64,000 nt of DNA from Coffea arabica (taxonomy: Eukaryota > Streptophyta > Magnoliopsida > Gentianales > Rubiaceae): positions 21,904,001 through 21,968,000 of the forward strand of contig NC_092312.1 in the NCBI RefSeq assembly GCF_036785885.1, in the 5' to 3' direction. The number at the start of each line of letters is the position of its first letter. Within the stretch, counting starts at the first letter, position 1. Made by a program: the position numbers and the translations under genes. The notes below the pieces were generated by a model. It saw only the letters and a program-made list of their open reading frames with translations. It had not been told where the DNA came from and made no database searches. Below, piece after piece: positions 11,278 to 22,790 of this stretch.

Positions 11278-12607
11278 CCTATATCTATTTATAGTAGTGA
11301 TAAGGCACATGCGATGTGTGTGCAATTTAGGAATCACCTTTTGTATGAAAAATTTTAGTCTAAATTTTTCATAAACAAAAAAAAAATGATCTTTTAAAAG
11401 TTTTTTAAATATAATTTTAATTAATTCAATGGTTACAATGTTTTGTAGGTGGTTATGGGTGAAAATCAGTTGCGATTGCACTGATTGGCTACATAAGCAA
11501 CATGCAATCAGATGATAAAGCTATGATTAAATGATCGTGAGGGTAAAGTTGAAAATTTAAAAGATGACAAAAAAGTTTACACAAAATCAATGCTCTTCCT
11601 TTATATATAATATAGACATGTTATTGGTGTTAATAAGCTTATACATAACATAATATTTCAATTTTTTGGTTCTCTAGTAAGATCCACAATTCTATGATTC
11701 TACCTACAATTTGATCCTACAACTTCCAAGATGACTGAAGATAGGATCATACCACTTTTGCATTTTATACCTTTGTATTAATTTTATCTCGCTTTACCCC
11801 TAAACTGTTAGTTGAGATTTACTTCGTTTGGAGAAAATATAAAAAAGCCATTGATATCCCTGAGGGTTAATTATAGTAAATTCCCTTAAGGTAAGGTGCA
11901 TTTTGCACTTTACCGCCTAATATTATTTTTCTCTCTATTTGTTTGTTTGTTTCCAAAATCATTAGTCAACTTCAATATTTTGTACACGTTGGGGACAAAA
12001 TACAAAACAAGCTATACTGTAATTAATAAAATTGCAAAAATGGCTATATTATATGGGGAGTTATTGTAATTAGCCCTTTGGAAAATTGCTTTCTCTCTAT
12101 ACCCATCAATGCACCTAAATTTGCCATTTAAATGAGAATACAAATATACAAGTATTTGGAGCTTATTTCCAAAATAATACTCTTTTTGAAAAAAATACAC
12201 CCAAATTGATGCAGTTTCTAATTTCTTATTTTCCACGTGGACTTCCTATCAACCACGTAGGGAAAAAAAAGAAGCATGCTTTGCTTCTATCTCCTCTTTG
12301 GATCTATTCCCAATTTTCTTCTGTATCTTTCTACATTTTGTTTTTCTTTTTCTTTTCATATCTTTTTTTTTCCTTGGCAAACTCATAACTACAAGAAACA
12401 AATGTTCACAATATTTAAAACTCGACCATAATCTGTATCGTAATATTTGACAGTTGAAGGTCTCTTCTTGTATACATAATGTCAAGGTAAGTTATTCTTT
12501 ATTTTCTTTTATTGATCAACCTAATGTCGTGGCCTTTGGATAATCTAGTATGATGATTATTAAATAAATTCCACACCATATGTTTAATGAATGTCAAGAA
12601 CAAAAAG
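11278..12607. other. Gene-free AT-rich intergenic DNA
   Basis: No gene is supported. Around 11820-12000 the sequence has the feel of an old retroelement fragment but no terminal structures can be recognised. Confidence 0.4.
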
Positions 12608-13161
12608 AACAAACCTCTACAAATTAATAACTTTAGAACCAGGCAAATTCTATTAATTTAAAGAAATATTAATTAATTGATAATTTAATAATCTAATAAT
12701 TTATTGATTGTATCTACAATTTAATTTATTAATTTATCGATTGTATCTACAATTTAAAGAAACATTCATTTAATTAACAAACATTTTATTTTATTTTATA
12801 GAAATATAAATTATTCTATTAATAAAAGGAAGTTAAAATTCTAGGGAATATGCACGTATGTAACTGATATCCTTTTCCAAAATTCTTTTTGTGAAAGAAA
12901 TGCCCTTATAAAAATTAAATGATCCTTTAGATGGAGAAGACGATAATCAATGATTTAGGTTACCCTAATAAAATGAATGCAAATTGCCTATTGGATTATC
13001 AGGGTGAAAATGATATAAGTTTAGAGGTCTCAAGTTTAAAAGAAATTGTTGCTAACAATAATTTTGTTGATGATGAAGCTAATGATGATATAGTCAGGAA
13101 GCACTCAAATTATTTAATAGAGATTATTAATTTATTAAATATTAATATATAGAGATTTTGC
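12608..13161. mobile_element. Internally deleted pogo/Lemi1-type (Tc1/mariner) element
   Basis: The left end (ACCTCTACAAATTAATAAC, then AATTCTATTAATTTAAAGAA and alternating TTAATTTAT sequence) is the typical terminus of plant pogo-type elements. The right end (TTAATATATAGAGATTTTGC) is its inverted counterpart. TA follows on the right. The segment TTTATTGATTGTATCTACAA occurs twice near 12700-12760. The remaining ORF at 12931-13152 is annotated separately. Most of the transposase gene is gone. Confidence 0.55.
12931..13152 (+). pseudogene. Remnant of pogo-type transposase C-terminus
   Basis: A 73-codon frame encodes an acidic, non-repetitive peptide with the segments NDLGYPNKMNANCLLDYQ, ENDISLEV, LKEIV and DDEANDDIV. 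Its composition, and its position just inside the right end of a pogo-type element, fit the acidic C-terminal tail of a CENP-B-like pogo transposase. The DNA-binding and DDE catalytic regions are missing. Assignment is from recalled family resemblance and is not certain. Confidence 0.5.
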
Positions 13162-13225
13162 TATATATATCATTTCTAATACCAATATTTACGTGATCAC
13201 GGAAAAATTAATACCAATATTTCTA

Positions 13226-13371
13226 TGTTGTGTTTGGATTGCATTTTCTATGATTTTTCATGGAAAAATTATTGTAACGATTTGATGTATGTGAGGGAAA
13301 AATATAATAAGGAAATATGATCATGGAAAATGACGTAATTTTTTGATAGAAAACAGCAATCCAAACAAGGC
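13226..13371. mobile_element. Tourist-like MITE (reverse orientation)
   Basis: Begins GTTGTGTTTGGATTGCATTT and ends CAATCCAAACAAGGC, the mirror arrangement of the copy at 37257-37403. Shared interior words include TTTTTCATGGAAAAATTA, GATCATGGAAAATGACG and GATTTGATGTATGTGAG. Confidence 0.65.
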
Positions 13372-13398
13372 AGGCATTTCAATTTTCATTGCATTATG

Positions 13399-13565
13399 GT
13401 TTGTTTGGATTGAGCATTATTTTCCAAATTTTATTTGCTCACATCATCATTACAATTCTCAATACACCTTTTTATTTTCTCAATTATCTTTTTATCTCAC
13501 ATATATCACGTCACAAAAAATGATATAGTAAAAATATTTCAAATAACTTACAATCCAAACAAACC
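13399..13565. mobile_element. hAT-type MITE (GTTTGGATTG family)
   Basis: Ends GGTTTGTTTGGATTGAGC and CAATCCAAACAAACC are inverted complements over about 15 bases. The interior has CTTTTTATCTCACATATATC and a stretch like AAAAATATTTCAAATAA, shared with 9359-9532 and 19662-19798. Confidence 0.6.
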
Positions 13566-13673
13566 CTTTGGAAATAGTCTCTTAATAATCTAATTGGATC
13601 GGTTGAGAAATTTGTATACACCTTTGATTGGGCATGGGCCAAAAATACTACTGCTAGAATGGTACATCCTGCT

Positions 13674-13838
13674 CCTTCTCGAGCATGCTTCTCGTGATGT
13701 GAATATTATTATATTTCAAATATACCCTCTTCCTTCTAGAGTATGCTTTCGTGACGTGATTATTATATTTCAAAGATACCCTATCCCTTCTAGATTCTAT
13801 ACTTTTCCTGACGTGACTGTTATATTTCAATTATAACC
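13674..13838. repeat. Minisatellite, three diverged units of about 55 bp
   Basis: Three consecutive units start CCTTCTCGAGCATGCTTCTC, CCTTCTAGAGTATGCTTTCG and CCTTCTAGATTCTATACTTT. Each then has a TGA-C/T-GTGA core and TTATATTTCAA-TATACCCT. Units two and three contain TGACGTGA, and unit one has TGATGTGA. The array ends about 620 bases before the start codon of the wax-synthase-like gene. Confidence 0.7.
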
Positions 13839-14458
13839 TCTCTCAGTGGAGAAGGCTGCATACCACCGGCTCTCTCCGTTCCCCCTCATGTGATATCCTC
13901 GATGTCAACGTCGTCTGTTGTCTTCCTCCCGTTGTTTTTCCGCCTTCTAGAGCAAAATTCTCTCCCCAGGCCAAGGATGAAACCTAAGGGAAGCCGCATC
14001 GGCTTTGATTAGAATACGGCACCACGTTTTAGCTCACACATATCTTTCGTCTGAAGTCCGATTTGACCGGATTGCTGTGTTGTCACAAGCCGGCCAATGA
14101 CGACAAAATGCGTTTGTAGTTTAGTATTATATACACTAGTATCTAAGCATGAACGACGGTCTCGCCGGCCATCATGTGGTAGGCATCGCGAAGGGTCCCT
14201 ACAATAAAAAATACCGCACGACTCCGAAGTCCGAACAAAATCCATTTATTTCTTTCACCACCGATATTGATCGTACAGTAACTAATAATTAAATAAACAA
14301 CCATCCGCTTATGTGTTTCCTTGGTGCGTGAGCAGTGGGGGGGTGAGGTTTGCATCTTGTCCTTTGCTCGGTCCGTTCAATAAAAGCAAAGCTTCCCTCA
14401 TCCCAAAAGCACAAACGCCATAAGAATAGAAGCGGAGTTGTAGCCAACCATTTCCAAA
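13839..14458 (+). promoter_or_regulatory. Upstream region of the wax-synthase-like gene
   Basis: This stretch is GC-richer than its surroundings and has no supported ORF. A TATA-like AATAAAAGC lies about 80 bases before the ATG at 14459 but is weak. The true transcription start cannot be read from sequence. Confidence 0.3.
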
Positions 14459-15520
14459 ATGGAGCACGGGAACTTTAAATCAATCTATGCTTGGTCATCG
14501 GTGGTAGCATCTCTCTTTTACTGCTATTTCATTCCTGCAAGAATCCCAAAAGGCTTCTTGAGGCTGGTTTCTCTCCTACCCGTCTTCTGTCACTTCACAG
14601 TTCTCCCTATGTACATGCCCTCCATCTTCTTCAGAGGAGTCTCAACGCTCTTCATCACCTGGCTCGCCAACTCCAAGCTGCTCCTCTTTGCCTTTGGACA
14701 GGGTCCACTCGCCTGGGCCCAATCCCAGTCCCTCCACATCTTCATCGCCTCCGCCGCTCTCCCCATCAGAGCCAAGCGGGCAGATGACAGCAACCCATCC
14801 TCCTCCAAGAAAAAGGTGCCGTTTTTGAATTTAGGAACGGAGATCTTAGCCTTGTCCGTTTTATTAGCCCTGGCAGCCAAGTACAGAGAAACTGCACACC
14901 CGCTGGTTCTACAAGCAGACTACTGTTGCGTGATATTTCTTCTGGTGGATGTTCTGGTGGCGTTCTCGAGTTCCGTGGTCCGAGCCATGGTGGGTCTGGA
15001 GCTGGAGCCGCCGTCCAATGCGCCCTACGCATCGACTTCTCTGCAAGATTTCTGGGGAAAGCGGTGGAACCTCACCGTGACAAATACGCTACGGCTCTCG
15101 GTGTACAAGCCGGTCAGGTCAGTGTCGGCAGGTGTAGTGGGGAATCGCTGGGCCGCGCTGCCAGCCTTTTTCGCCACTTTTTTAGTCTCCGGTCTGATGC
15201 ACGAACTCATATACTATTACGTGTCACGTGCGAAGCCCTCGTGGGAGGTGACGTGGTTTTTCATTCTGCATGGAATCTGCGTCATGATCGAACTCGTAAT
15301 TAAGAGGGGTTTGAAAGGAAAACGGGAGATGCCATGGTTTATTTCGGGCCCATTGACGATGGGGTTTGTGATTATAACCAGTTTTTGGTTGTTCTTTCCT
15401 CCCTTGATGAAGTCCGGGGCTGATGAAATGGTTCTTGAAGAGTTCAGATCTCTTTGTGAGTCTTGGAAGGGTAGGCTAGGGACCTTGTCTCCCAATATTC
15501 TGAGCCCCAATTTGAGTTAA
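14459..15520 (+). CDS. Wax-synthase-like long-chain-alcohol O-fatty-acyltransferase (MBOAT)
   Basis: A single-exon gene of 353 codons, the usual size and structure for plant jojoba-type wax synthases. Family members transfer a fatty acyl group from acyl-CoA to a long-chain alcohol to make wax esters in the ER. The protein is strongly hydrophobic with multiple predicted membrane segments (about residues 10-25, 33-55, 62-80, 127-140, 155-175, 236-256, 264-280, 298-315). The family signature SLQDFWGKRWN is at 194-204. The MBOAT catalytic histidine is probably His248 in GLMHELIYYY, with a second conserved His at 271 (ILHGICVMIE). The start is the first ATG of the frame, and homologues begin at a similar distance from the first membrane segment. 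Nothing looks broken. This plant family is large and substrate choice varies (wax ester, sterol ester, other acyl acceptors), so the exact substrate is not claimed. Confidence 0.9.
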   Translation: MEHGNFKSIYAWSSVVASLFYCYFIPARIPKGFLRLVSLLPVFCHFTVLPMYMPSIFFRGVSTLFITWLANSKLLLFAFGQGPLAWAQSQSLHIFIASAALPIRAKRADDSNPSSSKKKVPFLNLGTEILALSVLLALAAKYRETAHPLVLQADYCCVIFLLVDVLVAFSSSVVRAMVGLELEPPSNAPYASTSLQDFWGKRWNLTVTNTLRLSVYKPVRSVSAGVVGNRWAALPAFFATFLVSGLMHELIYYYVSRAKPSWEVTWFFILHGICVMIELVIKRGLKGKREMPWFISGPLTMGFVIITSFWLFFPPLMKSGADEMVLEEFRSLCESWKGRLGTLSPNILSPNLS

Positions 15521-17188
15521 GAGACGGGGAAGTCTTGAAAATGGTCAGGTCCTCAAGAAAGATCTCCAACATTTCTGTCATAATAATCCAAACTTTTTGG
15601 AATGGGACCTGATTAATGTGCATGTCCAGATTAATGTTTACCATGGATTGGATTGGATGTAGGCATTGTAGTTTTTTTTTTTTTTTTTTTTCCTCTTGTT
15701 ATTTTGTTTTAATGAACTGCTGCTTATTTAACATTATCAGATTCAGGGGTTTTGTATCGCTCAACCATTTGATCTAACGGCCCATGAATCACAGCAGCAC
15801 AAAAGGGGGTCACAAAAGGTCGCGAAGATGGACCAAAATTACTGCCCCCTCTTCTTCTTCTTCTTTTTTTTTTAAAAAAAAAAAAACCAAAAAGACAATA
15901 ATGAATGAAACCCGTGTCCTTGAAAGGAAAAAAAAAGGAAAAAGGAAACCTCAGGCCCATCAACAATTTGATGCAAAAAAGGGCTGGGAGACCATTGGTG
16001 TCGTTTCACATAAAAAGCCGCCAAACTTCTGACTAACACTCTTAACAGCTGTTGCTCCTCGCCAATGCACCGTCATTCCACATTATTAATTTATTACCAG
16101 ACAGCAGGCGTTCAAATGACCAAAACGCCCTGCGAAACCCAGTCAAAATACCGCATCTACCCACGCAATTAAGGTGACGAAATTGGATTGCTAATTCACA
16201 GTCCAATTGCAAAGTGGCTCTTTTGCCACTGTAAGGATTGACTGACTAATTTTTGGAGAGTTTATTTTGATGATTTATTTGAGATAATTACTGTATGATT
16301 TTTTGTAATGCGATGTATATATAAAATAAAAAAGTGTGATCTTTAAATCACATAATTTGAACAGCTTTTTGAAGAACGAGACGACATAATTTCATCCATA
16401 GTTGTCCTTTGACATCCAACATAATTTTCATTAATGCTAATTAAAAGATGAGACGTCTAATCTCAGTCGGTAATTAAATTAAGTTGCATTGCTCTAAATA
16501 AAACTGGAGGTAATCCATTGATGAGTTTTTTAATCATTTTTTTACCTTATATACATCAAATTATTATAATACATTTTTTTTTACTAAAAAGCTATAGAAA
16601 ATAGCGATTCAAAAGTGTCACATTTTTAAGGCTAATCCCTTTGTTTATTGATTAAAAAAAATCACGCAAATATTGATATGATATTCCCTATGTCCCAATT
16701 TTAAGGACGTTTATTGGGGGTGCAACTTTTTTTGGTACAGTGATATCATTATTGACAGTCAAGCCTTTGCTTTCAAATTTATCCCGTTACAAGTACAATA
16801 GTTAGTTGCACTTTATATTTTTCATGCAGTAATGTTTTCGTGGATCTTATCCTAATCAAATGCATCCCTTTATATTTTAAAGACACGCGCCGTTATTGGC
16901 CTTATAAAGTGAGAGTTAGTCTTACGTACTCCTCGAGCTTCTCTAAATGGATAATAAATAACAAGTCCTATCAAATATTTTTGGACTTCCTAGCACATGC
17001 ACTGTGAGGGCAAAGAGGGAATGTTAGAAGGAAAATAGTAGTATAATATGACTTTAATTTTGGGATAATAAGAAGGGTGAAACATGACATTAACAATAGA
17101 TGGAAGGGAAGAGCAAGAGAATATTCTACAACTATGCCACTTATTAAGCACGACAGGTTGGACAAATTTTCTTTTTTTAAAAAATTTG
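15521..17188. other. Intergenic DNA after the wax-synthase-like gene
   Basis: The first 150 bases are probably 3' untranslated sequence. A T-run (about 15672-15691) and a T/A palindrome (about 15860-15885) follow. Diverged MITE remnants with GTGATGTAT-like and ATACATCAAATTATTAT words lie near 16250-16370 and 16495-16625. No further gene is seen. Confidence 0.45.
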
Positions 17189-17263
17189 GGCTGCTGGCTG
17201 ACAGCCTGTTGGGGGAATTATTTTTTTTTTTTTTACAAAATTGAAGGCTGTCAGCCTAGCAGC
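17189..17263. repeat. Long-stem inverted repeat around a T-rich loop
   Basis: GGCTGCTGGCTGACAGCC at 17189-17206 pairs with GGCTGTCAGCCTAGCAGC at 17246-17263: 17 paired bases with a single bulged base, and a 39-base loop containing T14. The flanks (AAATTTG and AAATTGAA) are not clearly paired. It could be the termini of a tiny MITE or a transcribed hairpin. Confidence 0.6.
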
Positions 17264-17726
17264 AATGATGCCAAAGAAAACAAGTCATTATGAGGGAAAT
17301 CATTAGGTGGGAATGGGACGTAAAGCCCTCCTGTTCCTTTACACACAATAATGAAGCACATGACTTCAGATTTTTTTTATCTGAAGGAACACATGGCTTC
17401 AGATTCAAGATCGTTGATTGCAGGGAAAAAGCTCTTAGCTCAATTATTCCATGTATAAACCTTTCCACACTTAAAGAAGCCAGTAGTTCCTAAGACAAAC
17501 TTTACCACAAAGCTCAAGGTGAAGTGAAAGCCACTTCACTTTGCTGTAGTCCGGCGACAGAAAGGTGGAATATATTAATCCGGCATTAGTGCTTTAATCC
17601 TTGGCTTTGTCCTGGCCAATAATCATTCGGAGTGGGGAAAGGAAATCAGTAGTGGTTTAAGGTCTTCAGGGCATCTTTCTGATCTATTAATAGAAATTAA
17701 ATTTACTCTTTATTGGTTTGTCAAAG
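17264..17726. other. Intergenic DNA, nothing recognised
   Basis: Contains a short imperfect inverted repeat, ACTTCAGAT-T8-ATCTGAAG, near 17362-17388, and a second copy of CATGGCTTCAGATT just after. No gene is supported. Confidence 0.4.
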
Positions 17727-17871
17727 TTTGTGTTTGGATTGTATTTTCTAGGATTTTTTATAGAAAAATTACTGTAGCAATTTGATGTACGTGAAATAAA
17801 AAGGTAATATAAAAATGTGATCATGAAAAACGACGCAATTTTCCGGCGAAAAATGGCTATCCAAACAAGGG
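17727..17871. mobile_element. Tourist-like MITE (reverse orientation)
   Basis: Begins TTTGTGTTTGGATTGTATTT and ends CTATCCAAACAAGGG. The interior (GATTTTTTATAGAAAAATTA, GTAGCAATTTGATGTACGTG, GATCATGAAAAACGACG) matches the copies at 13226 and, inverted, at 37257 and 6332. Confidence 0.65.
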
Positions 17872-19661
17872 TTTATCCTACCGACCATTGATTATTTCTT
17901 GACCATCAAACTAATTTTGGTCCTAATTCAATCAACTAATCAGTGGACCCCTAGCCGTTTTGTGAGATTTTGCTCTCAATTTACAAGATAAATCAAACAT
18001 TTGCAACTCACTTGTCAAAATTCAAGATCTAAACTCGAAGGTAAAAAATGTCAATGGCCACTAAACTATTTTATTCGTACACTTTTAACCACTCAATTAT
18101 TATTTTTTATTCAAAATGTCCACTCAACTCACAAATGTGTATATTAGTGGCCATTCTGTCCAAATTCGGTGTTAATTCCAACAATAATGTTTTGAACCAA
18201 TTGCAGAAAAAGGAATGTTTTGAACCAATTACATAATCTATATGCTACAAGTATGTGAGAATTAGAATGCGAAAGAATTGCTAAAAAATTTCCTCATGGC
18301 TCTTCTAATTTTGATGATATAAAAGCTGGGTAAAATACTTTGTTTAGGATGGCATTATTAGTCCTTAACACAGCTCTTCCTTTCTTTTTTTGAAAATAAT
18401 CACCCCAGCAAGGACAATAGTTTTTTTTTCTTTTTCACTGGCAGGTTCAGTCAGTCCGGCAACCTTCAATTTTTTTTTTTAAAAAAAAAACCTAGCAGGC
18501 TATTGGGCTCAACCCAAGCACAACAAGCATAATTGTAAAACATGAATTCTTATGTCAAATTAAGATTTATGCGATTTTTTTTCATCAATAAACAAAGGAA
18601 TTAGTCCATTTTTAAGGCTTGAAAATTGAAGTCCCCTGAATTCCCCCATATTTAAAGGTCAAGTTATTTTTCTTCTTATTGCCAATCGAATTGGTTAGGT
18701 TGTTCTTCCTGCAAATACATCTCCAATTATATAGGAGTATCTAATTTGTTGACAATTCCAGTGCTAGATTCAATTGAGATTCGTTTTAGTGAGTTTTTGG
18801 ATGGCATCCGTGATTTCCCCGTTTGCTTTGCCGACTTTGACGATCATTTCTTCCTTCCCGTTAGATTAAATACAATACGAGTAGCTTGTCATTTTAAACA
18901 TGAAAATTCTCACAAAATTGCTCTCTGTCGTTCTTTCCCTTAATGGATCGTGACCCATTATATGGGAGAGGAAATACGCATCGATTCAGCTACCTTCCCA
19001 TTGCTTTCACTTTCCTCGCTTCAACCTTCCGGACCGGATGTTTTTGGCTTTGTGCTTGGAACTGGGAGCAGCAAAGCAAACTTCAAGACATGTTATTGCT
19101 ACTCCAAAATTAGCGACTCTGGTGACAGCTTCCTAACAATAATGTTGACGGGTAAAATAGTGCAATTATATATGCAAGAATAAAAGTCCCTAGTTTGGTA
19201 TATGCCACTGTCAGATGTTGATCTCTGCCAGTGAAAGGTGCCCACATACATGCCGATTTTGAATAAAAAGAAAATATGACTATCTATAAATCTTTCTGAC
19301 TTATTCGTGTGCGGAGGAAAATTAAAGACAACAATAATAGATTATTAATGAAAAATTCTTACATTGTAGTTTGAATGGCTATAAAATCTTCTTTTCAGAT
19401 TTTCAAGCGTTCAAAAGGTGCACAAGGGTGCCATTTTACCAAATTCACACATTTTTTGGGACGATCTTTCAATATGTTATTTGAAGAACTTTGTGACATT
19501 TTTTTATGACGTTTTTTGCTGACAAAGAAAAATTTTAGGTGCTTAATGACAGGGATTTTGAAGCAAAAGTGACTAGGTTTCTTTTTAGCGAGGATGCGAA
19601 TGCAGATCGATTCTAATAGAAAACTTGTTAGTGTGAATTTGATATTTTTATATTTCAATGT
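17872..19661. other. Gene-free intergenic region
   Basis: No gene is supported. 18040-18165 has the repeated word GGCCACTAAAC and TAGTGGCCATT in opposed orientation, suggesting a degraded repeat. A T10/A10 palindrome lies at about 18470-18490. Confidence 0.4.
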
Positions 19662-19798
19662 GGTTTGTTTGGACAGTGAATTATTGTTAAAATTTATTTG
19701 TTCACATAATTAACATATTTTTTAATTATTTTTTATCTTACATATATCGCATTAAAAAAGTGCTACTACAGTTTCATTTGAAAGATACAAACAATCCA
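19662..19798. mobile_element. hAT-type MITE, diverged copy
   Basis: GGTTTGTTTGGACAGTG at the left and ACAAACAATCCA at the right bracket an interior with TTTTTATCTTACATATATCG, the hallmark of the family seen at 13399 and 9359. The right end is degenerate. Confidence 0.45.
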
Positions 19799-21403
19799 TT
19801 CTGATAAAATATCTTATAAGCTTGCAATTATCTAACCTGGATGAATGATGATGCAACCTCACAACCACTCAATTACCTTGACAATTTAGACACAGACAAA
19901 ACCTAATTTGGATTGGTTATATATATACACACACACAATGACACAAACGCACATCCCCTCCTCTATCAATTTATTACTAAGGTGGGCTGAGCTTGTGGGG
20001 GTGTTCACATGGCCACGCAAACAAGGGGAATTGCTCCAACGGTGAAGCCATTCCTATTTTGGCTCTTAAAAATAAGGTATAATTTTAGAAACATCCATTG
20101 AGATTTTTCACAATTTCACTTAACTCTTCTTTAATATAAAAAATTACACTTATTAATTATATTTACTGTTTGGGCAACAAAAATCTGTAGACAGACGCAA
20201 AATTTCATTTGCAAATTTATTAGTAAGGTGGAGTGAAGTTAGTTTGCCTAGGATTGGCCTTAGAAATAAATAGTCATTGCGATTTCGCATTCGCTAGCTG
20301 GTGACTAAATTAATTATCCAAGCTGACGTTTGGGATAAGCGGATTGAATGTTATTATATCCTATGCTGATGGTGAACAACAATAAGGTTTAGGTCCAAGA
20401 CGAACTAATTGCCTTGTTTGGGCAACGCATTAATGACTAGTTGGTTCATGGATGAGTAAGATTTTCTGAATGTACTATAGACCTAGAGCAAATCTTCATA
20501 TAAATTGACGTAATTAAGGTGGGACCTTTAGTCTTTAATGATTGAATCAGTAGTAATTGGACTTAGAGAATCATTATAATTCACTCAAGTTGACAACAGT
20601 GACATGCATTAAGATAGTAATATAGACTGATGAAATGAGCGCTGTCATCCAACTAATTGTAGTAGAAAATTGATGGGACGAAAGAAGATAGAACCCCTCC
20701 AAACCGCATCTTCATTATTCTATGCATGTTTGAGAGAGAGAGAGAGAATATTGCTTCTTGATTTCCGATGGCCCCAAAAGGGTTGGTGCCTTGATGGTGT
20801 AGCTTGCATAAAAATTTTGAATCGGAGGATGCATGGAAAGATGGGAAGTCAACTTGGTTTTTGATAAATTGGCCAATTAAGCTGATGAATTAACTGCATA
20901 AACAAACAAACAAAAAAAATTTTTTTTTTTTTTTTTTGTTTTCTTTCTTGGGGAAGGTCCAACTGCATGAGCATTTATTATTTGATTTTGAAGTAGCAGC
21001 AAATAAGCGTGTTGTGGGGGAAGAATTAGCCTGTACTCTTGATCCTTTATGGTCGAATTGCCAACAACCAATACATTAGATGTCTTGCTTCTTTATGATC
21101 AAACAATACATTAGATAACCTACGGCATTGGACACGTGATGGAAATTTCACGCAAACTCTAGCAATTTGGTTGGATTTCTTTACAACTCGACTTGCCTCT
21201 TATTTTTGTCAAGCACTCTCAAAAATAAAATTCCTCTTTTTGCCAATCTTTATATAGTCAATGGAGAGAGTCTAGAGTATGTATAGGGCCATCAGATCAT
21301 TTCTAGATTGAAAGTGAAATTGGTCCAGGCTATTTCTTCCTTCTCCAATCTCCGGCATAGATATATAGACTTTGGAAAGTAAGAGCCCTCCAATCATATA
21401 CTA
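19799..21403. other. Gene-free intergenic region
   Basis: 20060-20120 carries TATAATTTTAGAAACATCC and TTTCACAATTTCACTTAAC, which resemble the left arm of the Mutator-like element at 49791, so a decayed relative may lie here. An A8/T19 junction is at about 20910-20938. No gene is supported. Confidence 0.4.
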
Positions 21404-21833
21404 CTACCCCTCCATCTCACTTTGATAGTAATATTTTTTTTTTTATCTGTTTCAAATTGTAATTCACTTTCTAATTAAAGAATATAGTTACCTTTTAGTT
21501 TATCTGAAATACCCTTATTCAATATAGTTTGTTATTAGTACGAACTACCTTGTTTAATATACTAGATTGTTAACCTACTCCGTTTAATGCATTTAGATTT
21601 AATGTGAAATAATATAAAATGAGGATTGATTCTTTTTTGACCATCAATTCAAGTTCCCATAAACCATTAATTCAAGTTTCTATGAATAATTAATATAACG
21701 TTGTACTCTATTTAATGTAAGGGTATATTAAAAAAATAATAACTTAAATTTGTTTATCCAATAAAGGTAACTATTTTTTTTTTTAAATTGTGTGAAAAAA
21801 AAGATTAGAACGATCAAAATGGGACAGAGGAAA
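21404..21833. mobile_element. Stowaway-like MITE, longer diverged copy
   Basis: Left CTACCCCTCCATCTCACTTT and right CAAAATGGGACAGAGGAAA correspond to the termini at 59795-60122, with TA on each side. The interior contains CACTTTCTAATTAAAGAATA, also shared. It is larger than the other copies (430 bp) and has internal additions. Confidence 0.65.
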
Positions 21834-22284
21834 TAAAACACAACGACCAATTGGCTAGATGGATGTTTCTCGTGGGTCCCACCTTAGATTGCTCGTTTGG
21901 GCCGGTGTGTTCGGTGTTACCTCTGCGTGTCTGTTCATTATTTGGGTGTGTGTGTTTATTTCGCTTCAGCAAAAAAAAAAAGTAAAACGCAACGAAATAT
22001 CTTGAGTGGCTAGAATTTTGACAATCTCGAAAGATCCCAATTGCACCAGAATAAAAATAAAACAATTATTTATTACTACTTACTATATGTTAAAGACTTC
22101 AATTCAATATAGGGAAACTCACAGGGTGCTGAAATTACTGAACTAGGCCAAAAGGATCTCTAACACGCGCAGAAGTTGGAATTGAGAACTAGACAACGTG
22201 CTGGGACGTTTAAGACTGGACTCAGGCCCATTTTTTTGGCTGTCGGCTAGAAACTCAGGCATCCACCTTCGAAGGACCCACCGT
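21834..22284. other. Intergenic DNA, nothing recognised
   Basis: No gene or bounded repeat is supported in this stretch. Confidence 0.35.
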
Positions 22285-22389
22285 GGAAGGCACATGGGGC
22301 AAAGCCCACTAGCGATATTTTTTTTGCGACGAGACGACTCACTTTAATACCCAATATCGGTTCCCAATGCAATTATTTGTCATTTTAAG

Positions 22390-22790
22390 CTGAACCCATT
22401 CAGACTCATTACTGGCCGCCGCTGAGCAGCAGCCGGTCTACTCGTCCCACTGTGTTAATAAAGAAGTGGGTCTTTCTTTCTTCTAGCTAAGTCAGCATTG
22501 AAGTAAGTGAGCTCTCCGAGAAGGCTGGCAAGAGTATCTGGGAATGCAGTCATAAGCTAACCTCGTAGGGTTGGATTCCTATTCCAGCGGTCCTTTTGCC
22601 TGGGGGCTCTAGCGGTAGTCTCCCTTGTCGGGTTAGTTACAAATTTTGTAATATTAGAATACAAGGAACTGAAGGAAGTAGGCATTAAGGGTGAAGAAGC
22701 GACGCCGTACCGGGGGGAGACATTAGATTTGTTAAGGGAATGAAGGCTAAAATCTTTGAGGCGGATTTCCGAAAATGCAATTCCACATGG
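22390..22790. other. GC-richer block, possibly an organellar (mitochondrial) insert
   Basis: This block is clearly richer in G and C than its flanks and lacks simple repeats. Segments such as CTTTCTTCTAGCTAAGTCAG, TAAGTGAGCTCTCCGAGAAG and GAAGAAGCGACGCCGTACC have the style of plant mitochondrial intergenic DNA. A minus frame of 85 codons (22557-22814) runs through it but is not recognised. No coding gene is claimed. A retroelement fragment is the alternative. Confidence 0.3.

Noticed and set aside
12388..12410. AACTACAAGAAACAAATG, similar to the CACTACAAGAAA terminus of CACTA transposons
   Set aside because: The leading C is missing, there is no inverted partner within reach and no 3-bp duplication.
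14491..15644. Additional frames on both strands within the wax-synthase-like gene
   Set aside because: The 353-codon frame has clear family motifs throughout. The others are out-of-frame or antisense shadows.
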